This document shows, piece after piece, positions 51,958 through 62,200 of a stretch of DNA of 64,000 nucleotides. Where the stretch lies: assembly GCA_050012675.1 (NCBI GenBank), contig JBEKGS010000001.1, positions 1-64,000 on the forward strand, read 5' to 3'. The position numbers were made by a program, and so were the translations under genes. Position 1 is the stretch's first letter; each line of letters begins with the position of its first letter. The DNA is from Fen-455 sp050012675. Lineage in GTDB: Bacteria > Actinomycetota > Acidimicrobiia > Acidimicrobiales > Bog-793. The notes below the pieces were generated by a model. The model was not told the DNA's origin. It did no database searches and worked only from the letters and a program-made list of their open reading frames with translations.

Positions 51958-52944
51958 GTGAGCACCGACTTCGCCGGTGACGTGCGCTGGGGCATTCTCG
52001 GCGCAGCCAACATCGCCCGAGCCCAATTCCTTCCGGGCCTACGCGAAGCCGGAGGCGGTCGCGCCGTCCTGGTCGCCAGCCGTGAGGGCAGTCGAGCAGA
52101 GGCCTTTGCCCGTAATCACGGTGTCGAACGTGGTGTGGAAGGCTACGACGCCGTCGTCGAGTCGCCAGATGTGGACGCGGTGTACGTCGCCCTGCCCAAC
52201 TCGCACCATGCCCGTTGGACTCAACGCGCCCTTGAGGCCGGCAAGGCGGTCCTCTGCGAGAAGCCGCTCTGTGTCGGTTCCATACAGACTGCAGCCGTCG
52301 TCGAGACGGCGGGCTCCACGGGCTCTTTGTTGTGGGAGTCGTTCGTCTTTCCGTTCCAAGCCCAGCACAAACGACTTCTCGATCTCCTGGCCGCCGGGGC
52401 CATAGGTGAGGTCCGCGAGCTCGTCAGCGTGTTCTACTTCCACCTGTCGCGATCGGAGGACATCCGCCTTTCCGAGGAGCTGGGAGGTGGCGCTCTCGCC
52501 GATGTCGGTTGCTACCCGATTGCTCTCGCGCAGCAGGTCCTCTCCACACGAGACCTGTCGGCAGACGATGTCGTGGGATTCTCGACCGGCAACGGCGTCG
52601 TCGAGACCGAGGCCGTGGCAATCGTCCACTACGGGCGCCAGCGGCTCGTGCTCGGCTGCGGGTTCGAGCGGGCCTACGACACCTTCACCCGCGTGCTCGG
52701 CACAGACGGGCAGATCCACCTGACCAACCCCTTCCATCCCGGGCCGGGCGACTCCCTTGTCCTGTTGCGCGGTGGGGAGGTGACCGTTGAGCACCCCACG
52801 GTGGACGCCCGCTCGTTCACGGCCGCTCTGCGTCACATCCACTCCGTCGTCCGCGGGGAGCAGGCGCCCGCCCACCTGGCTTCGGAGTCGTCGGTGAACA
52901 CCGCCCGGACTCTCGAAGTCGTCGCCCAGGCGTGCTCGGCATGA
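51958..52944 (+). CDS. Gfo/Idh/MocA family NAD(P)-dependent oxidoreductase
   Basis: A 328-residue protein: Rossmann fold with WGILGAANIARAQFLPGL (residues 11-28), the active-site CEKPLCV, and a C-terminal alpha/beta domain with LGGGALADVGCYPIALAQQV, typical of dihydrodiol- or glucose-fructose-type oxidoreductases. The GTG at 51958 is a reasonable start; TTG 51946 is possible; neither has a ribosome site. Its stop overlaps the next gene by 4 bp (ATGA), so the two are translated together. The pair likely acts on a sugar or hydroxy-acid. It differs from the MocA protein of the peptide operon. Confidence 0.87.
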   Translation: MSTDFAGDVRWGILGAANIARAQFLPGLREAGGGRAVLVASREGSRAEAFARNHGVERGVEGYDAVVESPDVDAVYVALPNSHHARWTQRALEAGKAVLCEKPLCVGSIQTAAVVETAGSTGSLLWESFVFPFQAQHKRLLDLLAAGAIGEVRELVSVFYFHLSRSEDIRLSEELGGGALADVGCYPIALAQQVLSTRDLSADDVVGFSTGNGVVETEAVAIVHYGRQRLVLGCGFERAYDTFTRVLGTDGQIHLTNPFHPGPGDSLVLLRGGEVTVEHPTVDARSFTAALRHIHSVVRGEQAPAHLASESSVNTARTLEVVAQACSA

Positions 52945-53978
52945 GCGAGATGCCGGCCTGCACGGTCGTGATCGGGTCGTTCCTCGAAGCCGAGCTTGTC
53001 GAGCGCATATCGGCATCGGGACCGGGGCTGCGGGTCCTCTACCATCCCGAGCTCTTGCCGGTGCCGCGTTACGCCTGTGACCACAACGGCTCGCCCCGGG
53101 AGCTGAGCCCCGAGGAGCTTTCCCGGTGGGAGGAGACTGTTGCCCAAGCCGAGGTCTTCTTCGATTTCGACTGGCGCGATCCGTCAGGCATGCCGAAGCG
53201 CTGCCCGGAGCTGAAATGGATCCAGGCGACGAGCGCAGGCATCGGCGCTTTCATGCAACGAACGGGACTCGACCGGAGCGGCTTCGTCGTGACAACGGCG
53301 GGCGGGATTCACGCCGTTCCCCTTGCCGAGTTCGCCTTGACGGGTGTGCTTCACTTCGTCAAAGGGCTCCCGGTCCTCGGCCGGTGGCAGCGCGAGCATC
53401 ATTGGGAGCGTTACACGACCCGTCAGCTGGCCGGCCTGCGTGTCCTCGTCGTGGGCCTAGGTGGCATCGGTCGGCGCGTGGCGGCGGTTTTCGCCGGGCT
53501 CGGCACGGAGGTGTGGGGACTCGAGCGGGCCGGCGTCAGCCGGGAGCTCCCCTTCGTCGACCGCGTGATCACCCGCGACGGTCTCGACCAGGCCCTTGCT
53601 TCTGTCGATGCCCTCATACTCTGCTGTCCGCTCACCAAAGAGACCGAAGGCCTCATAGGCAGGGACCAGATCGCGCTGCTCGGACCGCAGGCGGTCGTCG
53701 TGAACATCTCGCGTGGCCAGGTGGTCGACCAGGGCGCGCTGTGGGAGGCTCTCGAGGCGCGGCGAATCGGCGGCGCCTGCCTGGACGTGTTCGCCGTGGA
53801 GCCGTTGCCGGTGGACAGTCCCCTGTGGGACCTCGACAATGTGATCGTCTCTCCTCACTCGGCCTCGACGGTGGTGAGCGAGAACGCCGCATTGGCGGAG
53901 CTGTTCATCGACAACCTGAGCCGGTTCCGACAAGGCCAGCCGCTCCGCAATCGCTACGACCCCGTCGCCGGATACTGA
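52941..53978 (+). CDS. D-2-hydroxyacid dehydrogenase family protein
   Basis: A 345-residue NAD-dependent dehydrogenase. The cofactor loop is VLVVGLGGIGRRVAAVF (about 169-185); the catalytic Arg is in NISRGQVVDQGAL (about 256), the Glu in VFAVEPLP (about 285) and the His in SPHSAS (about 303). The N-terminal substrate domain is intact. The family interconverts 2-keto acids and D-hydroxy acids; substrate unknown. Coupled to the preceding MocA-type gene by an ATGA overlap. Confidence 0.9.
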   Translation: MSEMPACTVVIGSFLEAELVERISASGPGLRVLYHPELLPVPRYACDHNGSPRELSPEELSRWEETVAQAEVFFDFDWRDPSGMPKRCPELKWIQATSAGIGAFMQRTGLDRSGFVVTTAGGIHAVPLAEFALTGVLHFVKGLPVLGRWQREHHWERYTTRQLAGLRVLVVGLGGIGRRVAAVFAGLGTEVWGLERAGVSRELPFVDRVITRDGLDQALASVDALILCCPLTKETEGLIGRDQIALLGPQAVVVNISRGQVVDQGALWEALEARRIGGACLDVFAVEPLPVDSPLWDLDNVIVSPHSASTVVSENAALAELFIDNLSRFRQGQPLRNRYDPVAGY

Positions 53979-54061
53979 GCCGGACCGTCCCTTAGAACCT
54001 CTCCGGCCCCGAAGTTGCGGCTGTCGCCGGGCAGTGGCCCTTTCCTGAAGTCAAGAGGAGA

Positions 54062-54113
54062 CTCGGTGGCACCGAGGCGCAAAGGCCAGGTCTCTTCTCC
54101 GCGCTAGCGGAGA
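54062..54113. terminator. Two hairpins between convergent dehydrogenase and sppA
   Basis: CTCGGT-GGC-ACCGAG (54062-54076) and TCTCCGC-GCTA-GCGGAGA (54096-54113) lie between the ends of two convergent genes; the second spans the sppA stop. They lack T-runs but could end transcription from both sides. Confidence 0.4.
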
Positions 54114-55753
54114 GGCCCCATCGGCATCGTCAGCGGGCCGGCCGCCGGAAGACCCAGTGCGGCCGCCAGCTGAGCATGGCCCCCCCACTCCGACAGCTCT
54201 TGACCGAGTCCTCCGGCCTGCAGGAAGGCTGCGGGGTCGTCGCTGTTACGCGGTGGGCGCAGGCGTTGCACCGGCGAGATGGCGAGGACCGGTCGTAGGC
54301 GGGCGTCGAGAGCCAGGCCGGCGCGTTCCCGGGCGATCTCCGCGGCGCGGTGCAGCCCGCCGAGCTCGTCGACGAGCCCGCGCTCGGCGGCGTCGGCTCC
54401 CGTCCAGACCCGGCCGCGGGCCAGCTCGTGAACCGCCTCGCGCGTCATGGAGCGCCCGCGGGCGACCTTGGACGTGAAGTCCTCGTAGACGAAGTCGAGC
54501 CACTCGTCGAGCTTGGCCCACTCGTCCTCGCTGAAACCGGTCTGGGAGGAGAACATGAGGGCATGCTGGCCGAGGCCGAGAGTCTCGACGTTCACGCCCA
54601 GGCGTTCGAACAGGCCGCTTGTCCTGAGCTTGCCTCCGAAGACGCCGATCGACCCCGTTAGGGTCCCGGGCTCGGCCACGATGACATCGGCGGCCATGGC
54701 AACGAAGTACCCGCCCGAACCGGCGACATCGCCCATCGAGACCACGACGGGCTTGGACGCCTCACGGGCCCGGCACACCTCACGCCAGATGGTGTCGGAG
54801 GCGACGTAGGAGCCGCCGGGGCTGTTGACGCGGAAGACGATCGCCTTGATGCGCTCGTCCTTGACTGCCGCGCGGAATGCCGCGGTGACTGTGTCAGAAC
54901 CGGCAGCACGACCGACCGGGCCAGGCTTGGACCGGCCGAGACGGATGGAACCGACCGCCTCGATGAGCCCGATGGCGGGACGCCGTTGCTGGAGCGCCTT
55001 GTGGACGTTGTCCCACCGCCGCTGGTAGCGCGACACGTAGAGAAGCGCAGGCTTCTCGGGCCAGTGGCGGTCGACCGCCTCCCGCACGGCGTCGCGGTAG
55101 CCGATGTGGTCGATGAGTCCGGCCTCCAGCGCTTGGGCCGCAGAGATGGGCGCCTGGTCTATGAGCTCGCGCACCCGGTCGGGGGCAAGGCGCCTGCCGG
55201 TCGACACGGCGGCGACGACCTGTTCGTAGGCGGACTCGGCCAGTCGCCCGGTCGCCTCGCGGTGCGCCTCGGAGAACTCCGTCCGCAAGAACGTGTCGGG
55301 GGCGTTCTTGTACTCGTAGCGTTGCGAGAACAGCGGCTCGACCTGTGCGCGATCGAGAGCGGCACGCACGAAGGCACCCGCCGCCGCCGCCCCCATGAGC
55401 CCGATGCTCCCGGACGGCTGCAGCCACAGCTCGCCGAAACCGGTGGCCACGACATAGGCGGTCGTTCCCCGGCCGAGCTCGCCGAAGGTCTCCGCCCAGG
55501 CGATCGCCTCCTTGCCCTTCGCGCGAAAGCGCGCCACCGCCTCCGACAGCTCCTGAGCCTGCGCCAGCGACATCGAGGTCGTCCCCAGCTTCGCCAGCAA
55601 CCCGACGACGCTTGGGTCGTCCCCGGCGGAGGCGAGGCGGCTGACGAGCGTGCGCAGGGCGGTGCGCTTGCGGTTAACCAGCCTTTCGACAGGGTGGGAA
55701 CCGATGTCTTCGACGATTGCCCCCGTGAGGTCCAGCTCGAGCAGGATCGACAT
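54104..55753 (-). CDS. sppA: Signal peptide peptidase SppA, long form
   Basis: A 549-residue protein of the 67-kDa SppA type with two ClpP-like repeats. The catalytic Lys lies in the first repeat (YEYKNAPDTF, K149) and the nucleophilic Ser in the second (DVAGSGGYFVAM, S346), as in this family. It would degrade signal peptides or other membrane-embedded fragments. There is no clear N-terminal membrane anchor, unlike the E. coli enzyme, so it is either cytoplasmic or peripherally attached. ATG 55753 has no Shine-Dalgarno, but TACCGT ends seven bases before it, as in leaderless genes. It is divergent from recC. Confidence 0.88.
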   Translation of the reverse strand: MSILLELDLTGAIVEDIGSHPVERLVNRKRTALRTLVSRLASAGDDPSVVGLLAKLGTTSMSLAQAQELSEAVARFRAKGKEAIAWAETFGELGRGTTAYVVATGFGELWLQPSGSIGLMGAAAAGAFVRAALDRAQVEPLFSQRYEYKNAPDTFLRTEFSEAHREATGRLAESAYEQVVAAVSTGRRLAPDRVRELIDQAPISAAQALEAGLIDHIGYRDAVREAVDRHWPEKPALLYVSRYQRRWDNVHKALQQRRPAIGLIEAVGSIRLGRSKPGPVGRAAGSDTVTAAFRAAVKDERIKAIVFRVNSPGGSYVASDTIWREVCRAREASKPVVVSMGDVAGSGGYFVAMAADVIVAEPGTLTGSIGVFGGKLRTSGLFERLGVNVETLGLGQHALMFSSQTGFSEDEWAKLDEWLDFVYEDFTSKVARGRSMTREAVHELARGRVWTGADAAERGLVDELGGLHRAAEIARERAGLALDARLRPVLAISPVQRLRPPRNSDDPAAFLQAGGLGQELSEWGGHAQLAAALGLPAAGPLTMPMGPLR

Positions 55754-55835
55754 GGGTTGGACGGTACCCGAGTGCGGTGCGCCAGTCGAGAGCGCGGGCC
55801 AGGCCGCAGTCACAGCCCACCGGTAGTGTTCGATC
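55754..55835. promoter_or_regulatory. Divergent leaderless promoters of sppA and recC
   Basis: Only 82 bp separate the two starts. On the minus strand TACCGT is seven bases before the sppA ATG; on the plus strand TAGTGT (55824-55829) is six bases before the recC GTG. Neither gene has a Shine-Dalgarno site. Confidence 0.42.
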
Positions 55836-58800
55836 GTGCTCCACCTCTACAGCGCCGGCCGCGTGGGGCCTCTTGCGAGGGTGCTCGCCGAATTGCTCGC
55901 AGAGCCGCTCGAGGACCCGATGTCCCCGGAATGGGTCGCCGTGCCGACTGCCGGTATGCGACGCTGGCTAGCCCTCGAGCTCGCCAGGTCACTCGGCGCT
56001 TCGGCGCCTCGTGCCGGCGACGGCGTCGCCGCGAACATCGAGTTTGCCTTCCCCGGCGCCTTGCGCGAGGTGGTGCTCGAGGCGGAGAGCGGCAAGGGGG
56101 CCCGTGATCCGTGGCAGGTCGACTGCCTCGTCTGGGCCGTGCTCGAGGTTCTGCGCTCGCGCTCGGGCGACGAACGCCTCGGCCCGCTCACGGTCCTGCC
56201 ACCTGGTGCGACCTGGTTCGGGCGGGCCCGGCGCCTCGCGGACCTGTTCGATCGTTACTCGGTGCGCCGGCCCGAGCTCGTGGTTGCCTGGCGGGCCGGC
56301 CACGACCTCGACCCGACGGGTCGCCCCCTTGCCGAGCACGACAGCTGGCAGCCCCACCTCTGGCGCCTCGTGCGCGAGCTCGTCGGCGTGCCCAGCCCTC
56401 CCGAACGCCTGCCCGGACTGCTCGAGAAGGTGCGCACCGGTGAGCTCGCTCTCGATCTCCCGGTGCGACTCGCCATCTTCGGGTTGACGACGCTCCCGAG
56501 CGGAGCTCCTTTCATCGAGCTGATCGAGGCCATCGGTGCCCGGCGGGACCTGCACCTGTTGTTGCTCGACCCGTCACCTGCCACGACCCTACGCGTCCGC
56601 CAGGCGGCCCTTTTGGGTTCCAGGTCCCGGGCGCTGCTGCGCGTCGACGACAGGTCGGACAGCGAGGTGACCCACCCGCTGTTGCGATCGTGGGGGCGCC
56701 CCTACCGGGAGCGGACCGTGCTTCTTTCAGCTGGCGAGTCGCGCGGCCTTCCTGTTCCCGTCAGCGTCGACGAAGACGACGAGGCCCGGGACGCAAGGCC
56801 GGCCTCGCTGTTGGCCCGTGTGCAACAAGACCTGCGCTCAGGTACCGCACCCGCCGGCGTTTTCGAGCTCGATGCCTCCGACCGCTCCATCCAGGTGCAC
56901 TCGTGCCACGGGATGGCCCGTCAGGTCCAGGTGCTGCGCGACGCCATCCTCCATCTCCTGGCAGACGACCCGACGCTCACCGAGGAGGACATCGTCGTGC
57001 TCTCCCCGGCGATAGACCAGTTCGTTCCGCTGGTGGAGGCCGGATTCGGAGGCTCGGCCGACGAACAGGTCGAGGCACCGAGCGCCACGCCAAGGCTGCG
57101 CTATCGAATCACGGACCGTTCGCTACGGGAGGCGTACCCGGTGCTGGCGGCGCTCGACTCACTGCTGGCGCTCGTCTCGGGCCGGTTCGCCGCCTCGGAG
57201 GTACTGGCTTTCATCTCGCTGCCGGCCGTCCGCAAGCGCTTCGACTTTGACGACGCCGCCCTTCGGACCGTGGCGGACTGGATTGTCCAGACGAACCTTC
57301 GCTGGGGTCTGGACGGCCCGCACCGGCAGGCATGGGGCCTCCCGGTGGAGTACACGGCCAACTCGTGGCGGGCGGCCATCGACCGCGTGCTCATGGGAGT
57401 GGCCGCGTCCGACGACGACTTTCACGTGACGCCGGGCGACATTGCTCCCCTCGGGGTGGAGGGCGACGACATCGAGCTCGCAGGTCGCCTCGCCGATGTT
57501 CTCGAGCGTCTCGCCTCGACCGCGCGTGACATGGGACAAGAGCGCACGGCAGCTCAGTGGTGCGAGGCCCTCTCGGATGTCATCGCTCAGTTCTTCCAGG
57601 TCGACACGGCCCAGCAGTGGCAGATCGACCACGTCCGGCGGATTGTCGCCGAGATCGGCGACAACGCCATGGTGGCCGACAGGGCGGCGTCGGTCGGGCT
57701 TTCGCTCGGCGATGTACGCCGACTGCTGGTCGACAGGTTCCAAGGCACGTCGAGTCGTCCCGACTTCTTCCGGGGCGGCATCACGGTGAGCTCGTTGACG
57801 CCGCTCAGGTGGTTGCCCTTCCGCGTCATCTGCATCCTCGGGCTCGACGAGGCAGGCACCGGTGGTGCCGTGGGCACCGATGGCGACGACCTGGCGGCGG
57901 CGGCACCGCTCGTGGGCGACCGCGACCCGCGTTCGGAGGTCCGCCAGGCCCTTTTGGAGGCCGTGTTAGCGGCCGGCGACTATCTCGTCATCACACGTAC
58001 GGGTCACAACATCCGCACGAACCAGGTGGAGCCGCCCGCCACGGTGCTCGCCGAGTTTCGCGACATGATCACGACCACGCTCGCAGCTGAGTGCAGAACC
58101 GCCTACCGGGACCGGATCGAGACCGTTCACCCGCTGCAACCTTTCGACGACCGCTGTTTCAGGCCCGGGGAGCTGAACCGGCCGGGCCCGTGGAGCTTCG
58201 ATGCCGGTGCGTTCGCCGGGGCAGCCGCCCGCCGGGCGCGGCGCCCGGACAAAGCTCCCCTCCTTGAAGGATCGCTTCCTTCCTTGCCCGAGGAGGGCAC
58301 CGTCATCGACCTCGCCGAGCTCCAGAGCTTTCTCAGGCACCCGGTTAAGGCGTTCTGGCGACAGCGTCTGCAGCTTCACCTGCCGAGCGACGACCGCGAG
58401 CTGTCCGATGATCTGCCGACGTCGCTGGACGGCCTCGAATGCTGGGCGGCCGCCGACCGGCTCCTGAGGGCCAGCGTCGCGGGGCACGGTGTCGAGGAGT
58501 GGGAGCGCCACGAGCGTGCCCTCGGGACCTTGCCCCCGGGAGGGCTCGGCGACGTCGTTCTCGAAGAGATCGAGGGCACCGTCGCACAGTTGCTCGACAC
58601 CGCCACCGAGATGGGCGTCGATCCCGCCCGGGACGACCGCCTGCCCGCCGAGGTCGTGCTCGCCGACGGCACGCGCATCGTGGGCACGGTCATCGGTCGC
58701 TCGGCGGAACCTCCGGGCCCGGCACTGGTCACCTTCAGCAAGGTTGCGCCCAAGCGACGCCTGGCCGCCTGGCTCGACCTCATGGTGCTCGTTGCCACCG

Positions 58801-59222
58801 ACGCCTCGGTCAAGTGGCGAAGCGTCGTGCTCGGGCGCGCCGACAAGAGCGGCGAGTTGAAGACGCTCGTGCTCGTCGGCAGGGGCGACACCGCCGCCGA
58901 GCGCCGAGACCGGGCGCTCACTGGGCTCGAGGTCGTCGTCGACTGCTACCGGCGAGGCATGCGCGAGCCGATCCCGCTCTTTTCGTCCTTGTCGTACAAG
59001 CTCCACTCGGGCAAAGCCAGCTCGAACGACTGGCGGCCCTACGGCGGTCGCGGGGACGGTGTCGACGACGCCAACCGCCTGGCGTTCGGGGATCTCAGCT
59101 TCGAGGACCTGCGCGCCATGCCCGCTGGCCCGGACGACCCCGAGGGACCCTCACCCGAACGGGCACGGCGGTTCGCCGACTACCTGTGGGCCACGGTCGA
59201 GACGAGTGCGAGCGAGCTTTGA
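55836..59222 (+). CDS. recC: Exodeoxyribonuclease V gamma subunit RecC
   Basis: A 1128-residue RecC, beginning LHLYSAGRVGPLARVLAELL as the family does. The helicase-like N-terminal domains lack functional Walker motifs, and the C-terminal nuclease-like domain is present (VIDLAELQSFLRHPVKAFWRQR near 820-840). Usual subregions such as VHSCHGMARQVQVLRDAIL (about 352-370) and TVSSLTPLRWLPFRVICILG (about 648-667) are present. It holds the complex on the DNA end and takes part in Chi recognition. The stop TGA overlaps the recB ATG by one base, giving a coupled recC-recB-recD operon. Confidence 0.95.
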   Translation: MLHLYSAGRVGPLARVLAELLAEPLEDPMSPEWVAVPTAGMRRWLALELARSLGASAPRAGDGVAANIEFAFPGALREVVLEAESGKGARDPWQVDCLVWAVLEVLRSRSGDERLGPLTVLPPGATWFGRARRLADLFDRYSVRRPELVVAWRAGHDLDPTGRPLAEHDSWQPHLWRLVRELVGVPSPPERLPGLLEKVRTGELALDLPVRLAIFGLTTLPSGAPFIELIEAIGARRDLHLLLLDPSPATTLRVRQAALLGSRSRALLRVDDRSDSEVTHPLLRSWGRPYRERTVLLSAGESRGLPVPVSVDEDDEARDARPASLLARVQQDLRSGTAPAGVFELDASDRSIQVHSCHGMARQVQVLRDAILHLLADDPTLTEEDIVVLSPAIDQFVPLVEAGFGGSADEQVEAPSATPRLRYRITDRSLREAYPVLAALDSLLALVSGRFAASEVLAFISLPAVRKRFDFDDAALRTVADWIVQTNLRWGLDGPHRQAWGLPVEYTANSWRAAIDRVLMGVAASDDDFHVTPGDIAPLGVEGDDIELAGRLADVLERLASTARDMGQERTAAQWCEALSDVIAQFFQVDTAQQWQIDHVRRIVAEIGDNAMVADRAASVGLSLGDVRRLLVDRFQGTSSRPDFFRGGITVSSLTPLRWLPFRVICILGLDEAGTGGAVGTDGDDLAAAAPLVGDRDPRSEVRQALLEAVLAAGDYLVITRTGHNIRTNQVEPPATVLAEFRDMITTTLAAECRTAYRDRIETVHPLQPFDDRCFRPGELNRPGPWSFDAGAFAGAAARRARRPDKAPLLEGSLPSLPEEGTVIDLAELQSFLRHPVKAFWRQRLQLHLPSDDRELSDDLPTSLDGLECWAAADRLLRASVAGHGVEEWERHERALGTLPPGGLGDVVLEEIEGTVAQLLDTATEMGVDPARDDRLPAEVVLADGTRIVGTVIGRSAEPPGPALVTFSKVAPKRRLAAWLDLMVLVATDASVKWRSVVLGRADKSGELKTLVLVGRGDTAAERRDRALTGLEVVVDCYRRGMREPIPLFSSLSYKLHSGKASSNDWRPYGGRGDGVDDANRLAFGDLSFEDLRAMPAGPDDPEGPSPERARRFADYLWATVETSASEL

Positions 59223-62200
59223 TGAGCGCGCCACAGGTCTTCTCCCTCCTCGACGAGCTGCCCACCGGTTGCGTCGCGATCGAGGCGAGCGCAGGGACCG
59301 GCAAGACCTTCACGCTCGCCGGCCTCGTGGTGCGTTATGTGGCCGAGGAAGCCGTCCGTGTCGAAGAGCTGCTCATGGTCACCTTCACCCGGGCTGCCGC
59401 AGCCGAGCTGCGCGACCGCGTGCGGAGCCGGCTCAGCGAGGCGGCGGCCGCGTTGCGCGACCCAGCCGGCATCGCGCCGGCCGACCAGCTCCTCACGCAC
59501 CTGGCGGCCGGTGATCGCGACGTCCGTCTTTCCCGCTTGGAGCAGGCCGTCATCGATTTCGACGCGGCCACTATCACGACGATCCACGGCTTTGCCCAGC
59601 AGGTGCTCGCCACCCTGGGCTCGGCGGCTCCCGGTGACCGCGAGGCGACGCTGCTCGACGACACGGACGAGCTCGTCGAAGCCGTCTCTGCCGACGTGCT
59701 CGCGACCGAGTCCGTATCCGACCCGCATGTCGCCGACGAGCTGCCCGACCTCAAGACCCTCTCGCAGCTGTGCGCGAAGGTGCTCGGGAACCCCGGCATC
59801 AATATCATCCCCGGCCCCGACCCATCCCGGTCCACGCCCGGCGCCGCCCGGGTGCGACGCCTTGTCGACAGCGTCGTCGAGGAGGTGCACAGGCGACGGC
59901 GCGTTGCCGGCACTCTTTCGTTCGACGACCTCTTGACGCGACTGCGCGACGCGCTCGACGAGGGGTCGGTCGCCGTCGCGACGCTGCGCCGCCGTTTCCG
60001 GGTCGCGCTCATCGACGAATTCCAGGACACCGACCCGGTGCAGTGGGCGATCTTCTCGCGGCTGTTCGCCTCTCCCGGACATGCCTCGCCGCTCATCTTG
60101 GTCGCTGACCCCAAACAGGCGATCTACGCCTTCCGCGGCGCCAACGTGCACACCTACCTCGAGGCCGCCTACCAGCCGGACACCCGGCGCTTTACCCTCG
60201 ATGTGAACCGCAGGTCCGACGGAGCGCTCATCGACGCCCTCGGGCGCATGTTCGAAGGCGCGACGTTCGGGGATCCCCGCATCGAGTTCGTACCGGTCAA
60301 CGCAGCCCGTGAGCACGAGGACGTCCGTGTGAAGACCGAAGACGGTGCCGCTCTTCCCGCGCTTTCGCTACGCCTGGCGGTCGGCGCCGACCTGGCTCGC
60401 GGTACGAACGGCTGGATCCTCGCCGGCCCCGCTCAGGCTGCGATCGCCCGCGACCTCGCGCTCGAGGTCCACCGGTTGCTGGAGACGGCTTGGATCCCTT
60501 CAGGGGAGGGCACCGCACTGCGCCGTCGCGTGCGGCCCGGCAATATCGCCGTGCTGCTTGGGACCAATGGCGAGGCCGAGCTGATACAGACCGCCCTGCG
60601 CCTGCGGGGCATTCCTGCCGTGGTGACCCGCAGCGACAGCGTGCTGCAGTCGGATGCCGCTCGGCATTGGCGTTTCCTGCTCGCGGGCCTGACGCGACCT
60701 GCCGACCCGACCCGGGCCCGCACGGCGGCCTTCTCGTGCTTCTTCGGCTGGTCGGTGGCCGATCTCGATGCCGCGGACGATGCCGAGCTGGGTCGGGTGC
60801 AGGACCAGCTCTTCAGGTGGTCCGAGATCCTCAATGCGCAAGGGACGGTCGCATTTTGCGCTCGGGTCTGGTCCGACAGCGGCGTGACTGCCCGGGTGCT
60901 CGCTACAAGTGACGGGGACCGCGAGCTGACCGACCTCGATCACATCGCGGGATTGCTCCAGATGAGCACCGTCGGGCGCCGGCCGACGGCAGCGGGCCTG
61001 CTTGCGACTCTCAAACAGCTCGAGTCCGAGGCCGGTGGCGATCCCGAGACCGACCTGACGGCCCGCCAGGTCGACTCGGACGCCGAGGCCGTGCGGATCA
61101 TGACCGTGCACGCGGCCAAGGGCCTCGAGTTCCCGATCGTTTGCGTGCCGACGCTCTGGCGTCGGGGCGGGGCGATGTCGCCGGAGATCGTGTTCCGGGA
61201 CCCCGCCACGGGCCTTCGGACCTTCGACGTCGCCAATGGCGAGCATTGGCCCACGCCGGGGGAGGCTTCGCAGCGCAAGGCTCTTGCCGAGGACGAGCTG
61301 CGCGGGGAGAACTTGCGTCTTTTGTACGTGGCTCTCACCCGTGCCCAGCACAAGACACTCGTGTGGTGGTCGCGGGTGCAGCGCTGCGAGGCCAGCGGTC
61401 TCAGTCACGTGCTCTTCGCCCGGCACAATGCCGCCATAGACAGGGAGCAATTCGAGGCCGCCAAGGTCTGCTTCCCGGACGACGCGCAGGCCGCCTCCGT
61501 GCTCGCGCCCGTGTTCGCTCCGGCGGGCGACGCCGTGGCCATCACGGTCACAGGAGCTGTGGACGGCCCGGCCCGCTCATGGGACGGCGACGGCACCCGG
61601 GCCCCGACAGGCGTCATGAGCCACGCCGTGCTCCAGCGGGTGCTGCCCCGCGACATCCACCGCTGGTCGTTCAGCGCCATAAGCGACCGAGCCCGACACG
61701 CCGAGTTCGATCCTGAGGACGAGAGCCTTGGTGATTCCGGCGCGGCCGACGAGCCCGCCGAGGCCCACGGCGCCGTTGCGGCGGTCGGCACGGCCTCCCG
61801 CCCTGAGCTGCCCCTCGGCGCCATCGCCGGCGGGACCCAGTTCGGCACCCTCGTCCACGAGGTGCTCGCGCTCGTCGACTTTGCCGCGGCCGACCTCGAC
61901 AAAGAGCTGCGTACCTGCGTCGAGGAGCGGTTGCGGTGGACCCCGTGGCCGGTCGACCCGGAGACTCTCGTCGCCGGCCTACGCGCAGCGATCGAGTCGC
62001 CCCTCGGCCCGCTGTTCGGCACCAGGCGGTTGCGGGATCTCGGGAGCCGAGATCGTCTCGACGAACTGAGCTTCGAGCTGCGCCTCGGCGGCAAGGGCCG
62101 CTTCGCGACCGACCGAGACATCGGCGCGCTCATGCTCGCCCACCTGGCCGACGACGACCCGCTCCGGTCCTGGGCGCAACGCCTCGGCGCGGGACTGTTC

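Noticed and set aside
58439..59221. Upstream extension of recB by 261 codons
   Set aside because: It lies within recC in another phase; RecB family start and TGATG junction place the start at 59222.
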